From the NCBI RefSeq assembly GCF_002097715.1, contig NZ_CP020740.1, positions 1-64,000 of the forward strand: a stretch of DNA of 64,000 nt, in the 5' to 3' direction. Of this stretch, positions 24,520 through 32,342 are shown one piece after another. Positions within the stretch are counted from its first letter, which is position 1. Every line of letters begins with the position of its first letter. The translations under genes and the position numbers were made by a program. The notes under the pieces were generated by a model. The model saw nothing but the letters and a program-made list of their open reading frames with translations. It had not been told where the DNA came from and ran no database searches. The stretch comes from Burkholderia ubonensis subsp. mesacidophila (GTDB taxonomy: Bacteria; Pseudomonadota; Gammaproteobacteria; Burkholderiales; Burkholderiaceae).

Positions 24520-25329
24520 TTGGACATACGAGAGATCCAGGCGCTGCACGCCCAATACTCATCGCGACCAGTTGTCATCGACATCAACAGCCACATGGAG
24601 GCACTCCCGGCGCCCGTCGGGCAAGAATCCACGCGCGAACGCGTGATCGCGCGGCTCACGTCGACCTGTCGCCGCTTCGGCCGGCCGACGGCTATCGCCT
24701 TCGCACTTGCGTTAGGCGCCGGACTCACGGGTATGTGTGCTGCCAAGCTCTGGCACGTGCTTCATGGACCGCAAGCCGTCGCACACATTGAACCGACCGC
24801 ATCGCAAATCCCGCGCACTGGACTGGCGCAAGGTGCAGAATCTGCAGCGGCTTCGGCGCCGCCGGGACCGAAGCGTCCGCTCACCGGCGCTGACTTTGCT
24901 GAACCAGCGGAACGCGCTGCGGCCAGCCTGTCACGCGTTGACGCCAATGGGATGCGTGCCGCAGGGTCGGGAGAATCGGCCGTGCCTGCGAATCCCGCAA
25001 CACCCGCACCGCTAACCGATCTGGAAAAAGCCGCCGCGTCACCGATTCGTGCCTCGCGTGCCGCAGCGGGCCCGCAGCCCGCTGCGACCGCGCCGGCCCA
25101 GGGAGCTCCCGCACCCGTCGCCACGGGGTCACCCACGTCTGCGGTAGTTGCGTCGGCTGGTCAACCGAAGTCTCCACCGCAGCGAATTCACCGCGCGCCC
25201 GCTCGTCAGCGCCAGGAGGCGGCCAGTGACGAGGCGACGACGCCCGCACCGCATAGCGATCCGGCGAAGGCCGAACACACCCCGAAAACCTCGACGCCCG
25301 CCAAGACTAGCGACGTTCCACTGTTCTGA
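24520..25329 (+). CDS. Single-pass membrane protein with long Ala/Pro-rich domain
   Basis: This 269-aa protein begins at a TTG at 24520, supported by ACGGAG just upstream and the absence of a closer ATG. A cytoplasmic N-terminus of about 60 residues precedes one membrane helix (TAIAFALALGAGLTGMCAAKLW). The remaining 185 residues are Ala/Pro/Thr-rich and probably disordered, ending KTSDVPLF. It resembles a cell-envelope linker or scaffold. Its neighbour is a bactofilin, which also acts at membranes, so a joint surface or polar structure is possible. Confidence 0.6.
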   Translation: MDIREIQALHAQYSSRPVVIDINSHMEALPAPVGQESTRERVIARLTSTCRRFGRPTAIAFALALGAGLTGMCAAKLWHVLHGPQAVAHIEPTASQIPRTGLAQGAESAAASAPPGPKRPLTGADFAEPAERAAASLSRVDANGMRAAGSGESAVPANPATPAPLTDLEKAAASPIRASRAAAGPQPAATAPAQGAPAPVATGSPTSAVVASAGQPKSPPQRIHRAPARQRQEAASDEATTPAPHSDPAKAEHTPKTSTPAKTSDVPLF

Positions 25330-25339
25330 GAGAGCATCC

Positions 25340-25747
25340 ATGAAAGCAAAACCGAGTAACGTGACTGTCCTCATGGCTGGCCTGGTCGTAGACGGCACCT
25401 TGATTCTCGACCACGGGTTGAGCGTCTTTGCGCTCGTAACCGGCGACATCATCTCAACCAGGGGCCTGCTGCACATCGGCACCGGCGGCATCATCAAGGG
25501 GAAGGTTCAGGGCGAAATCGTTCGGATCGACGGCACCGTGGAAGGCGACGTATACGCGCGCGAGATGCTCGAGATAAACGGCCGCGTGAACGGAGACGTG
25601 TTCTATTGCGGCACGATCCGGCTCGGTCCGCAAGCCGCGCTCAATGGTCAGCTTAAGCGCGTGGCACGCGAACTGGTCATTGAAGCGTCGGCGGCCGCCA
25701 CGCCGCTCACCGAAACGTCCGACACCGCAGCGCTCCCGACGTCATGA
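25340..25747 (+). CDS. Bactofilin family cytoskeletal protein
   Basis: Bactofilins polymerise into filaments built from a right-handed beta-helix and recruit envelope proteins. The 135-aa product starts at the ATG at 25340 after GAGAG. It shows the characteristic repeated turns: VVDGTLILDHGLSVFALVTGDIIS, GGIIKGKVQGEIVRIDGTVEGDVYA and LEINGRVNGDVFYCGTIRLGPQAALNGQL. Short polar tails flank the helix. It overlaps the next gene by four bases (ATGA). Bactofilins are unusual cargo on conjugative elements; here it may anchor the preceding membrane protein. Confidence 0.85.
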   Translation: MKAKPSNVTVLMAGLVVDGTLILDHGLSVFALVTGDIISTRGLLHIGTGGIIKGKVQGEIVRIDGTVEGDVYAREMLEINGRVNGDVFYCGTIRLGPQAALNGQLKRVARELVIEASAAATPLTETSDTAALPTS

Positions 25748-26130
25748 ACAAACCTAGAAAAAACCTCGGAGCGATTATCCAGCAAAGCGCGCGACCCACA
25801 ATTGCAGTGACGTCCGTGATGGCGTCTTGCTGTCTTGCATGGAGCGGTCTAGCCCCGTTGAGGGGAGCACCGGACAACACGACCACCCGAGCGATTGGGT
25901 GCATAGTCGACTTTGTCGCTCACGGGCTCACGTACGGCGACGATCGCCCTGTGGATCGTTGGCTCATCCAAGCTCCGATCGCGCTCATCACCTATCTCGT
26001 GCTCGCTGCTCTCCCCATCGTCTTCGGGGGCGTGGTCATCGAGTGGTGGGCGCTTCGCCACGAAGAACGCCGCACGACCGGCAATCGCGAGGCAGATACT
26101 TGTCAGGGACGCGCGCCGGCATCCGAATGA
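25744..26130 (+). CDS. Small membrane protein
   Basis: This 128-aa protein is coupled to the bactofilin by an ATGA overlap. It has a hydrophobic segment near residues 20-40 (ITVTSVMASCCLAWSGLAPL-like) and a stronger one at about 80-100 (IALITYLVLAALPIVFGGVVI). The tail is polar. No family recognised. It is the last gene of the operon, facing the UvrD-like gene across a terminator hairpin. Confidence 0.6.
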   Translation: MNKPRKNLGAIIQQSARPTIAVTSVMASCCLAWSGLAPLRGAPDNTTTRAIGCIVDFVAHGLTYGDDRPVDRWLIQAPIALITYLVLAALPIVFGGVVIEWWALRHEERRTTGNREADTCQGRAPASE

Positions 26131-26136
26131 AGTGTC

Positions 26137-26160
26137 GACGGCCGCTTCATGCGGCCGACT
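26137..26160. terminator. Bidirectional terminator between convergent genes
   Basis: CGGCCGC-TTCAT-GCGGCCG lies in the 32-bp gap between a plus-strand and a minus-strand stop codon, with short T/A tracts on both sides. Confidence 0.65.
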
Positions 26161-26162
26161 TT

Positions 26163-27869
26163 CTATTCAATCCCGGACTCGACGACAAATCGCGACACCG
26201 GGTTCTTCTTGATCGATGAGATCGTCAAGCTGTCGCGCGCTCGCGTCATGGCGACGTAAAACAGCCGTCGCTCTTCCGACTCCGGGCTCTTGTCGTCCGG
26301 CACCACGCCCTCCTCCGATCGACTGATCCAGACGTGGTCATACTCGAGCCCCTTCGAGCTGTGCATCGTTGTAAGCACCAGCACACCGACGCCCGGCTTG
26401 TTGTTGTCCCGCTTCAGGAACTCGATGCGCTCGGTGAACGAGCCGTTCAATCGGCTGATCACGTCATATGTACACTGGATCGCACGAATCGCGACGTCGC
26501 CCTTAGCGTATGTCATCATCCATTCGTACACACCCTCGAGCGCGAGCGAATGGAAGGCGCGCTGGCAAAGCGCCTGCCACTCACCGAGCCGCTTCATGAA
26601 AGCGCGGTACGCCGTCGCCGTTTCCTCCCGCAGCCCAAGGCTCACCAGCTCCTGCTTTTGCATCTGGACGAACGCCGCGCCCATGCGCTTGTGCAACGCG
26701 CCGAGGTCGTAGGAACTCATGCCCATATAACCCAGGACGGCGTCGACGCCGTTCTGCTTGTGACCTTCAACAACCTGCAGGAGATTGCACATCAGGGCCG
26801 CTTGCGGCTTATTGAGCACCGACCCGCCCGATGCGCGGTAGTACGGCACGCCGTGGGACCGACACACGGACTCGATCGGGTCGAGAATCCGGTTCGTCCG
26901 CGCTAGAATCGCGCACGTCGCGCCGGCCGCCAGCTTCGGCTGCAGCGTTTCGACCGCGGCTACGGCATCACTGTACTCGTCGTCGAATCGCCGCGTCGCG
27001 ACCGCGCCGCCGGCACCGCGCGCGGCGTGGAGAATCTTCGGCATTCGATCGACGTTGTTTTGAATAACCCGGTCAGCGGCCGCCAGGATTTCAGCACGAC
27101 AGCGATAGTTGCTACCGAGCACCACGCGCTGGGCCTCGAACGTACTGGCGAAGCTCTCCATCCCGCGGAAGCCGAGTGCCGCGCGGAACCCGTAGATGCT
27201 CTGGTCGTCGTCGCCCACCACCGTGACATGCGCGCCGGCGCGCGCATGCAGCTCGACCCACCGAAACTGCAGCGGGTCCGTATCCTGAAACTCGTCGACG
27301 AGTAGATCGGTGAAGCGGTAAGGTTTGATGTCGTCGCGTTGCATCCCCTCGACTGCGAGGCGCAACATGTCCTGGAAATCGATCTTGCCGTTGCGCTCAA
27401 GCGCGTCCTGATAGGCGGCATAGAGCGTCGATTCGGCCGACCCTTCCTCAGCTCGGCCAAAATTCGTCTTGATCCGCTCGATGATCGGCACCGCCTCCTC
27501 GACCTTCCAGCCGTACCCGAGCTCCGCCAGTACCCGCCCGAGCAGCCCGAGCCGATCACCTTCGGATGCAATGTCAGGACGGCTGCAACCTGGCCGCTGA
27601 AGCTGCTTGAATGCGAGCGAGTGGAAGGTGCTGGCGATCAGGCGCCGCTTCGCATCAGGCGGCGCCAGCGCGAGAATACGGTCGCGCAGTTCGAGGGCGG
27701 CGTCCTTGCTGAAGGTCACGGCACCCACCACCGCTGTAGGATCCTGCAGCAGCCAGGCGGCCTTCGTCGCACTCATCTTGGTCTTTCCTGCGCCCGGGCA
27801 CGCGATCGCGAGGCAATGGCCGCGCATGAGTGCCACCTCGCGCTGTTGGGTATTCAACTCGTCGAGCAT
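26163..27869 (-). CDS. UvrD/Rep-family superfamily 1 helicase
   Basis: This 568-aa 3'-5' DNA helicase has the SF1A motifs in order: Q-motif LNTQQREVALM, Walker A ACPGAGKT, motif Ia TFSKDAALELRDRI, motif II LLVDEFQDTD, motif III VVGDDDQSIYGFRAA, motif IV GSNYRCRAEIL, motif V MHSSKGLEYDHVWI and motif VI LFYVAMTRARDSL. It is shorter than UvrD (about 720 aa) and ends just after motif VI, so it lacks the C-terminal Tudor-like tail. A role in replication or repair of the element is likely. It follows the next gene upstream by 17 bp. Confidence 0.9.
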   Translation of the reverse strand: MLDELNTQQREVALMRGHCLAIACPGAGKTKMSATKAAWLLQDPTAVVGAVTFSKDAALELRDRILALAPPDAKRRLIASTFHSLAFKQLQRPGCSRPDIASEGDRLGLLGRVLAELGYGWKVEEAVPIIERIKTNFGRAEEGSAESTLYAAYQDALERNGKIDFQDMLRLAVEGMQRDDIKPYRFTDLLVDEFQDTDPLQFRWVELHARAGAHVTVVGDDDQSIYGFRAALGFRGMESFASTFEAQRVVLGSNYRCRAEILAAADRVIQNNVDRMPKILHAARGAGGAVATRRFDDEYSDAVAAVETLQPKLAAGATCAILARTNRILDPIESVCRSHGVPYYRASGGSVLNKPQAALMCNLLQVVEGHKQNGVDAVLGYMGMSSYDLGALHKRMGAAFVQMQKQELVSLGLREETATAYRAFMKRLGEWQALCQRAFHSLALEGVYEWMMTYAKGDVAIRAIQCTYDVISRLNGSFTERIEFLKRDNNKPGVGVLVLTTMHSSKGLEYDHVWISRSEEGVVPDDKSPESEERRLFYVAMTRARDSLTISSIKKNPVSRFVVESGIE

Positions 27870-27886
27870 GGCACCGTTCTTCCCGA

Positions 27887-28774
27887 TCAGTTACCGCGAA
27901 CAGTGTTCATCAGCTTCAGGTGGGTCGTGTACCCACGCAGGCCGACCGGGTGGAACTTGCGCAGGAAGCGCGCGGTTTCGTCGTCGACGTCGGACTGGTC
28001 ACGAATCCCGTTCCAGACGAGGAAATCGAAGTGGTCCATCACCTGATCGAACTTCAGGATCACGGTCAGTAGGCGCATCGAGAACCGCGAGTACGCTTCG
28101 ACCTCGATATCGAGCGAGGGCTTCGTCACGGTCGGCGCGAATACCGTCTCGCCGCGCTCGCGCATTTCAGTTTCCGTCCTCTCCCGGAAGCCCTTCGCGA
28201 CGTCGAGCTGCTCGTTCACGTAGGCTTCGAGTTGGTCGAGTTGTTTCTCGAACCACGTGCTGACTATCCCCTGTTCGCTCGCGCCGTAGGTCGTGCGACC
28301 GAACCGCTGCATGTTGATCGACATCCGGTTCAGATACGGCCACCACTGCTCAAACAGCGGCTTCAGGCGCGTATGCTTCATCGTGACCCGAGCGGCCACG
28401 ACGGCCGCGCCGGACAGTTGCTTGTTCATCAGTTCGCGGCCAATCTCGCGCCGACGCTGGATGATGCCCGCGCGCTGGTCGGGCGGCAGATCGCGGAAAA
28501 GCGTGCGCGTGCGCGCCACCTCCTCCAGCTTCTGGTCCGCCTCTGCGGCGCTGATCAGCCCTTCACGCTTCAGGACAGCGGCCGACCGCTCCATCTCGTC
28601 GAGCTCGCGCTCGACCTCACCGTCGTCCGCGCCATCCGTCGTCTGCAGACCGTTGCTTACGGCCGGGCCGGCAATCTCAGCGAGGGCGGTGTCGCCTGCG
28701 TGCTCGCCAGCCTGGTCAGTTGTCGCGCCCGCCGTAACGGTGCCGACGTGCGCTTCTTCATTGATCGTGCTCAT
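27887..28774 (-). CDS. Unknown ICE/plasmid protein, possibly DUF1845 type
   Basis: This 295-aa protein has an acidic, Ala/Gly-rich N-terminus (about 1-60), a helical stretch (EMERSAAVLKREGLISAAEADQKLEEVARTRTLFRDL), then a compact domain: ARVTMKHTRLKPLFEQWWPYLNRM, WFEKQLDQLEAYVNEQLDVAKGFRERTETEM and RFSMRLLTVILKFDQVMDHFDFLVWNGIRD. The last part recalls PFL_4669/DUF1845 proteins of integrative elements, a tentative resemblance. The ATG follows AAGGGATCC. It forms a two-gene unit with the helicase. Confidence 0.5.
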   Translation of the reverse strand: MSTINEEAHVGTVTAGATTDQAGEHAGDTALAEIAGPAVSNGLQTTDGADDGEVERELDEMERSAAVLKREGLISAAEADQKLEEVARTRTLFRDLPPDQRAGIIQRRREIGRELMNKQLSGAAVVAARVTMKHTRLKPLFEQWWPYLNRMSINMQRFGRTTYGASEQGIVSTWFEKQLDQLEAYVNEQLDVAKGFRERTETEMRERGETVFAPTVTKPSLDIEVEAYSRFSMRLLTVILKFDQVMDHFDFLVWNGIRDQSDVDDETARFLRKFHPVGLRGYTTHLKLMNTVRGN

Positions 28775-28902
28775 GTGGATCCCTTCTGGTTGAGTAACCG
28801 CACGTGCGGCTTGCGTCTATTCTTGCGGGCCCGTGCCGCGATACGCGTCCGAAACGTGAACGATTTCGCGCGGCTTTTGCGGCGGTCGCGCTGCGCTGGG
28901 CG

Positions 28903-28978
28903 AAAAAAAGCCCCCTCCCGGGGAGAGAGGGGGCAAGGCTGAAAGCTCTACGGGGAGTGAGCTTTCCGAGGGCCGTAG
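28903..28978 (-). ncRNA. Small RNA candidate, copy 1
   Basis: Minus-strand order: CTACGG stem (28973-28978) with loop motif ACGGCCCTCGGAAA, closing CCGTAG (28948-28953), then a strong terminator GCCCCCTC/GAGGGGGC with seven T and CGCCCAGCG after it. The loop motif, terminator position and post-terminator bases recur at 61151-61216. It also terminates the conjugation operon. Confidence 0.5.
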
Positions 28979-29075
28979 ACCATGACTCATTGTGACGTGG
29001 CCGAATCGTCTAAATCGACCGAAACGTCAGCGATTTCGAAGGGCTTTTTCCGGGGCGCCCCGGCCGCACCGCGCG

Positions 29076-29112
29076 CAACCGGTTGTGGGGCTTTCTGCAG
29101 AAAGCTATACGG
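29076..29112. promoter_or_regulatory. CAACCGGTTG palindrome with CGTATAGCTTTC motif, site 1
   Basis: The palindrome is at 29076-29085. The motif is inverted at 29100-29112 (GAAAGCTATACGG). Two other sites in the window have the same pair of elements, so this may be an operator. Confidence 0.4.
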
Positions 29113-29132
29113 AAAACTGGACCTTCCCGGGC

Positions 29133-29738
29133 TTACTGGTAGGAAGATGCAGCCTTCCAAAGCAGCACACCGAGGCATCCCGCGATCGCCAGCCAATACG
29201 GTGCCAGGAGAGGTACCGGGGCGATCAGAACCGTGAACGCCACGCCGAAAACGAGCAGAATCCCGTGCCCGGCCAGATGGAAAGACACCGGACTGACATA
29301 CCCCGCCGCCGCGGCCCGCACTTTGCGGCGCACGGTCCCGTCGACGAACATCGCGACGCAGAACACGAGCGTTCCGAGCAGCCAGTACTTCATGACGGTG
29401 AGTCGATAGATCACGCGGTAAACGAGGCGCCAGAAGTTGTGAACCCAACGACTGCCGAAGTTGGCCACGCCACCGTCCTCGATCTGCGAATCTCGCGTTC
29501 GCTCCATCGAGGCCTGCACCAGTCCGGTCTCGACGAAGTAGCGCTTGAACGCTCGATTCGTCGCGTCGATTGTCTCCGCCGTTCGCGCTTCCCCGAGACT
29601 GGTCTCCACCGATGCGGCTTCGGCGTCTGGAATCTCAAATAGCGCCGAGTCGGGCGCGGCGGGCATCAGCGCGACCGACAGCAGCGGCACAAAGAAAAAC
29701 CACATCTTGATGTGCCCAACGAACCGACTACCCGCCAT
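29133..29738 (-). CDS. DUF4400 integrative-element membrane protein
   Basis: This 201-aa protein with about four membrane segments opens IKMWFFFVPLLSVALMP. It then has a soluble helical segment, WVHNFWRLVYRVIYRLTVMKYWLLGTLVFCVAMFVDGTVRRK (the DUF4400 hallmark) and a C-terminal hairpin ILLVFGVAFTVLIAPVPLLAPYWLAIAGCLGVLLW. Such proteins are regularly found beside TraD in MobH-type conjugative elements. It is the last gene of the transfer block and overlaps the preceding small gene by 11 bp. Confidence 0.75.
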   Translation of the reverse strand: MAGSRFVGHIKMWFFFVPLLSVALMPAAPDSALFEIPDAEAASVETSLGEARTAETIDATNRAFKRYFVETGLVQASMERTRDSQIEDGGVANFGSRWVHNFWRLVYRVIYRLTVMKYWLLGTLVFCVAMFVDGTVRRKVRAAAAGYVSPVSFHLAGHGILLVFGVAFTVLIAPVPLLAPYWLAIAGCLGVLLWKAASSYQ

Positions 29739-29991
29739 ACAAGTCTCCCAGAAGCGTACCGATCAGGTAGATCGGCAGGGCGATCAGACCGAACAGACCA
29801 ACGTAGAACTGCAGCGGCCGCCGACTGATGAACATCGCCAACGAGTACGCCATTGCGTTGGCACCCTTCTCGAACTCTACGGGCGGGCGCGCCAACGGAT
29901 CGTCCTGCGCTGCTGCGGTCGTTATCGCCCGACGCACGGTGTGCTCGTCAACCCTGGTCAGCGTCCGAATTAGTAAAGGCGTGAGCGACAT
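29728..29991 (-). CDS. Small membrane protein of the transfer block
   Basis: This 87-aa protein has a polar N-terminus and a C-terminal pair of hydrophobic stretches (ANAMAYSLAMFISRR and LQFYVGLFGLIALPIYLIGTLLG). It overlaps the upstream gene by 44 bp and the downstream one by 11 bp, typical of tightly packed transfer operons. No family recognised. Confidence 0.6.
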   Translation of the reverse strand: MSLTPLLIRTLTRVDEHTVRRAITTAAAQDDPLARPPVEFEKGANAMAYSLAMFISRRPLQFYVGLFGLIALPIYLIGTLLGDLYGG

Positions 29992-30463
29992 CGTATTCCT
30001 CGAAGTAGAGTCGGAAGGTTTCTCCCGTTAGCGCACGGGCCGCGAGCTGGAACGCCGCCGATCGCTGGCTGATGTTCTCCGGGCAACGCTCGTCGACCAT
30101 CTCGGGCACGAGTCGGTGACGCGCCTCGAACGCCGTCACTGGTTCGAACATCGGCGACCACACGTGGAAGCGCTCACCATCGCGCACGACAAAGCGTCGG
30201 GCATACAGCATGTGCGCAGAGGCAAACAAGCCCTGCATGAACGCGACATGCGGATCGCCTGTCTTGCGCACGCGCTTGAACGCACTGAGCCCGTCCAGGA
30301 ACATTTCCTTGACCAACGGCTCCGCCTTCCCGATGAAGTGCTCACCGACGAAGTCCGCCACGCGCGAGCACACGAGCTCCAGTTCAGGGGCGAGGGTGAA
30401 CACCGGGGTCAGGTGGGAGGACAGTTTGTGCTCGCGAATGATTTTCTTGAAAACGGCAGACAT
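29948..30463 (-). CDS. Unknown soluble protein of the transfer block
   Basis: This 171-aa protein starts MSAVFKKIIREHKLSSHLTPVFTLAPELELVCSRVADFVGEHF and contains FASAHMLYARRFVVRDGERFHVWSPMF. No signal peptide or family recognised. It follows traD by 10 bp, which suggests an accessory role in substrate recruitment to the coupling protein; that is inference from position. Confidence 0.6.
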   Translation of the reverse strand: MSAVFKKIIREHKLSSHLTPVFTLAPELELVCSRVADFVGEHFIGKAEPLVKEMFLDGLSAFKRVRKTGDPHVAFMQGLFASAHMLYARRFVVRDGERFHVWSPMFEPVTAFEARHRLVPEMVDERCPENISQRSAAFQLAARALTGETFRLYFEEYDVAHAFTNSDADQG

Positions 30464-30473
30464 GCTTGGTTGT

Positions 30474-32342
30474 TTAGCCTGTAAGAATTGGAATGCGTCC
30501 CTGGTACACCGCGCCGCCCGAGATCCGCATGAAGTACTGTAGGTTCGGCAGGCTCTGTATTAGGCGAGTCGGGATCAACGGCACCGCCTCTAGCTGCTGC
30601 GAGCGCGTCACGGAGCCAGTGAACTCGCCGACATGGCCCTCGCTCGCCTTGCTTGTACTGCTCGAGATGATCAGGTTGCGAATCGCGGTCTCCCCCACCT
30701 TCTGCGAGAACCACTCAGCCGTGTCGGTATCCTCCAAGCGTAAGATGATCTGGTTGTTCAGGTTCCCCAAAACCTGCAGCATTTTTGCGGCATTCCCCAG
30801 CTTCGCTTCGAGATCGGCCCGCGTCTGGAACGCCACGAATGCCTTGAAGCCGGCGCCTCGGCCCTTGTTCAGGATCTGGATCACCTGCTCGTTGATCGCT
30901 TCTGCGATCTCGTCGATGATCAGCACCACTTCGGGCGGTTTGTCGTAGAAGTTGTAGATCGAGCCGCACACTGCCGATACATCGGCCAAGATCATCGATG
31001 CAATGGCCTTCGCCACGATGCTGTTCGACAACGAGTCGAGGCCGATGTGGAGCACCGCCTTCTGACGAATGACCTTCTCGATCGTCCAGATCTCGCGTTC
31101 GTCCTCGAAATCGTCGACCTTCGGCGCGAGCATCAACCCGGTTTCGCCCGTGGCAAGCATCTGCAGCAGCGGCAGTGCGGACGCGATGATCCGCATGTAG
31201 TGCTCGCGATCGTGCACGTGCGTCGCGATCAGCCCGTCGATCGCCTCGTGTCCGCGGTCGTTCGCGCCGAACCGCGCTTGATAGAGCGCGATCATCGCGT
31301 CGACGCGCGTGGAACCCGGCTTGTTCGCCATCTTTTGGCTTCCCGCCGCGACCAGCTCCTCCCAGTCGGTCAACCCGCTCTCGATGAAAAAGCGCTTGAG
31401 CGCCTTCTCCAGAAGCGGATCGATGCCGAGCTGGGCGTACTTGAGGATAGAGCGCAGGTTCGGCTTGTCGCCGATGTATAGCTCGCCGTTCACCGAGCGG
31501 CTGATGAACAGGTACGCGAAATCGCGGAAAGGCCCCTCCTCCATCAGCTGCGCAATGCGGCTCGGAATTTCCGACGGCTGCGACCAGCTATCGAGCGGCT
31601 CGAGGCGGATCGACTCGGACGGCTTGGCCTGGTTGAAGTAGAGGAATTTCCGACCGGTTCGCTTCGCCTCCCGCTTCGCGCGCTCCTTCCACTCCTCGTC
31701 GTTCTTCGGATCGATATCGATCAGCACGTCGCCGCAATGAATGACCTGCGTCGTGACGACTTCGTACGTGCGCGTCTTTCCGGCACCCGTTGTTCCGCCC
31801 ACCGCGGTATGCCCACCCATCGCCTTGTAGTGAAACGGCACGTAGCCCTTGTTGGCCTCCAGACCGTGGACCCACGAGACGCCTTGCGGCGTCAGATCGC
31901 GGATGCTGTCCTTCGGCGCGAAAAGTTTCTCGACCATCTCCTCGAATGCCCGCCCCGGCTTGGTCTTCGGCAACCACTTCGGCAGCCCGGGGATATCCGT
32001 GGTCGGCATCCGCAGGATGTCGTGGGCCATCTGGCAATGCTTCTGCGTCCACTCAAACCCGGTACCCAGATACATCGCGTTGGCCTCGAGCCGCATGCGT
32101 GCCTGAATCGTCAGCAACCTCGGCACCGGAAGCGTCGTCAGCCATTTCGTCGACAAACCCATCCGGAACTTGAGCGCGCGCCAGACCTGGCCGGCACGGA
32201 AAGCAAGCAGGGCGAGGGCGACAAGCGCGAATACCCACCCATAGGGCATGCCCGAGAGCGGCAGAGCGAGAAGCGCAATGAGCCAGACAAATGCGGCGCG
32301 GATCTCAAAGATCGGCCGAAAGTGATTGATATAGCCGTTCAC
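30474..32342 (-). CDS. traD: TraD-type conjugative coupling ATPase (T4CP)
   Basis: This 622-aa VirD4/TraD-family ATPase links the relaxosome to the secretion channel. Two N-terminal membrane helices (FVWLIALLALPLSGMPYGWVFALVALALLAFRAG) precede the motor domain. Walker A is GGTTGAGKT (about 175) followed by GDVLIDIDPKNDEEW. Walker B is VVLIIDEIAE (about 450), and AFVAFQTRADLEAKLG forms the family motif 3 region. The start overlaps the TraI-like stop by four bases. This type of coupling protein pairs with MobH relaxases, in agreement with its neighbour. Confidence 0.9.
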   Translation of the reverse strand: MNGYINHFRPIFEIRAAFVWLIALLALPLSGMPYGWVFALVALALLAFRAGQVWRALKFRMGLSTKWLTTLPVPRLLTIQARMRLEANAMYLGTGFEWTQKHCQMAHDILRMPTTDIPGLPKWLPKTKPGRAFEEMVEKLFAPKDSIRDLTPQGVSWVHGLEANKGYVPFHYKAMGGHTAVGGTTGAGKTRTYEVVTTQVIHCGDVLIDIDPKNDEEWKERAKREAKRTGRKFLYFNQAKPSESIRLEPLDSWSQPSEIPSRIAQLMEEGPFRDFAYLFISRSVNGELYIGDKPNLRSILKYAQLGIDPLLEKALKRFFIESGLTDWEELVAAGSQKMANKPGSTRVDAMIALYQARFGANDRGHEAIDGLIATHVHDREHYMRIIASALPLLQMLATGETGLMLAPKVDDFEDEREIWTIEKVIRQKAVLHIGLDSLSNSIVAKAIASMILADVSAVCGSIYNFYDKPPEVVLIIDEIAEAINEQVIQILNKGRGAGFKAFVAFQTRADLEAKLGNAAKMLQVLGNLNNQIILRLEDTDTAEWFSQKVGETAIRNLIISSSTSKASEGHVGEFTGSVTRSQQLEAVPLIPTRLIQSLPNLQYFMRISGGAVYQGRIPILTG

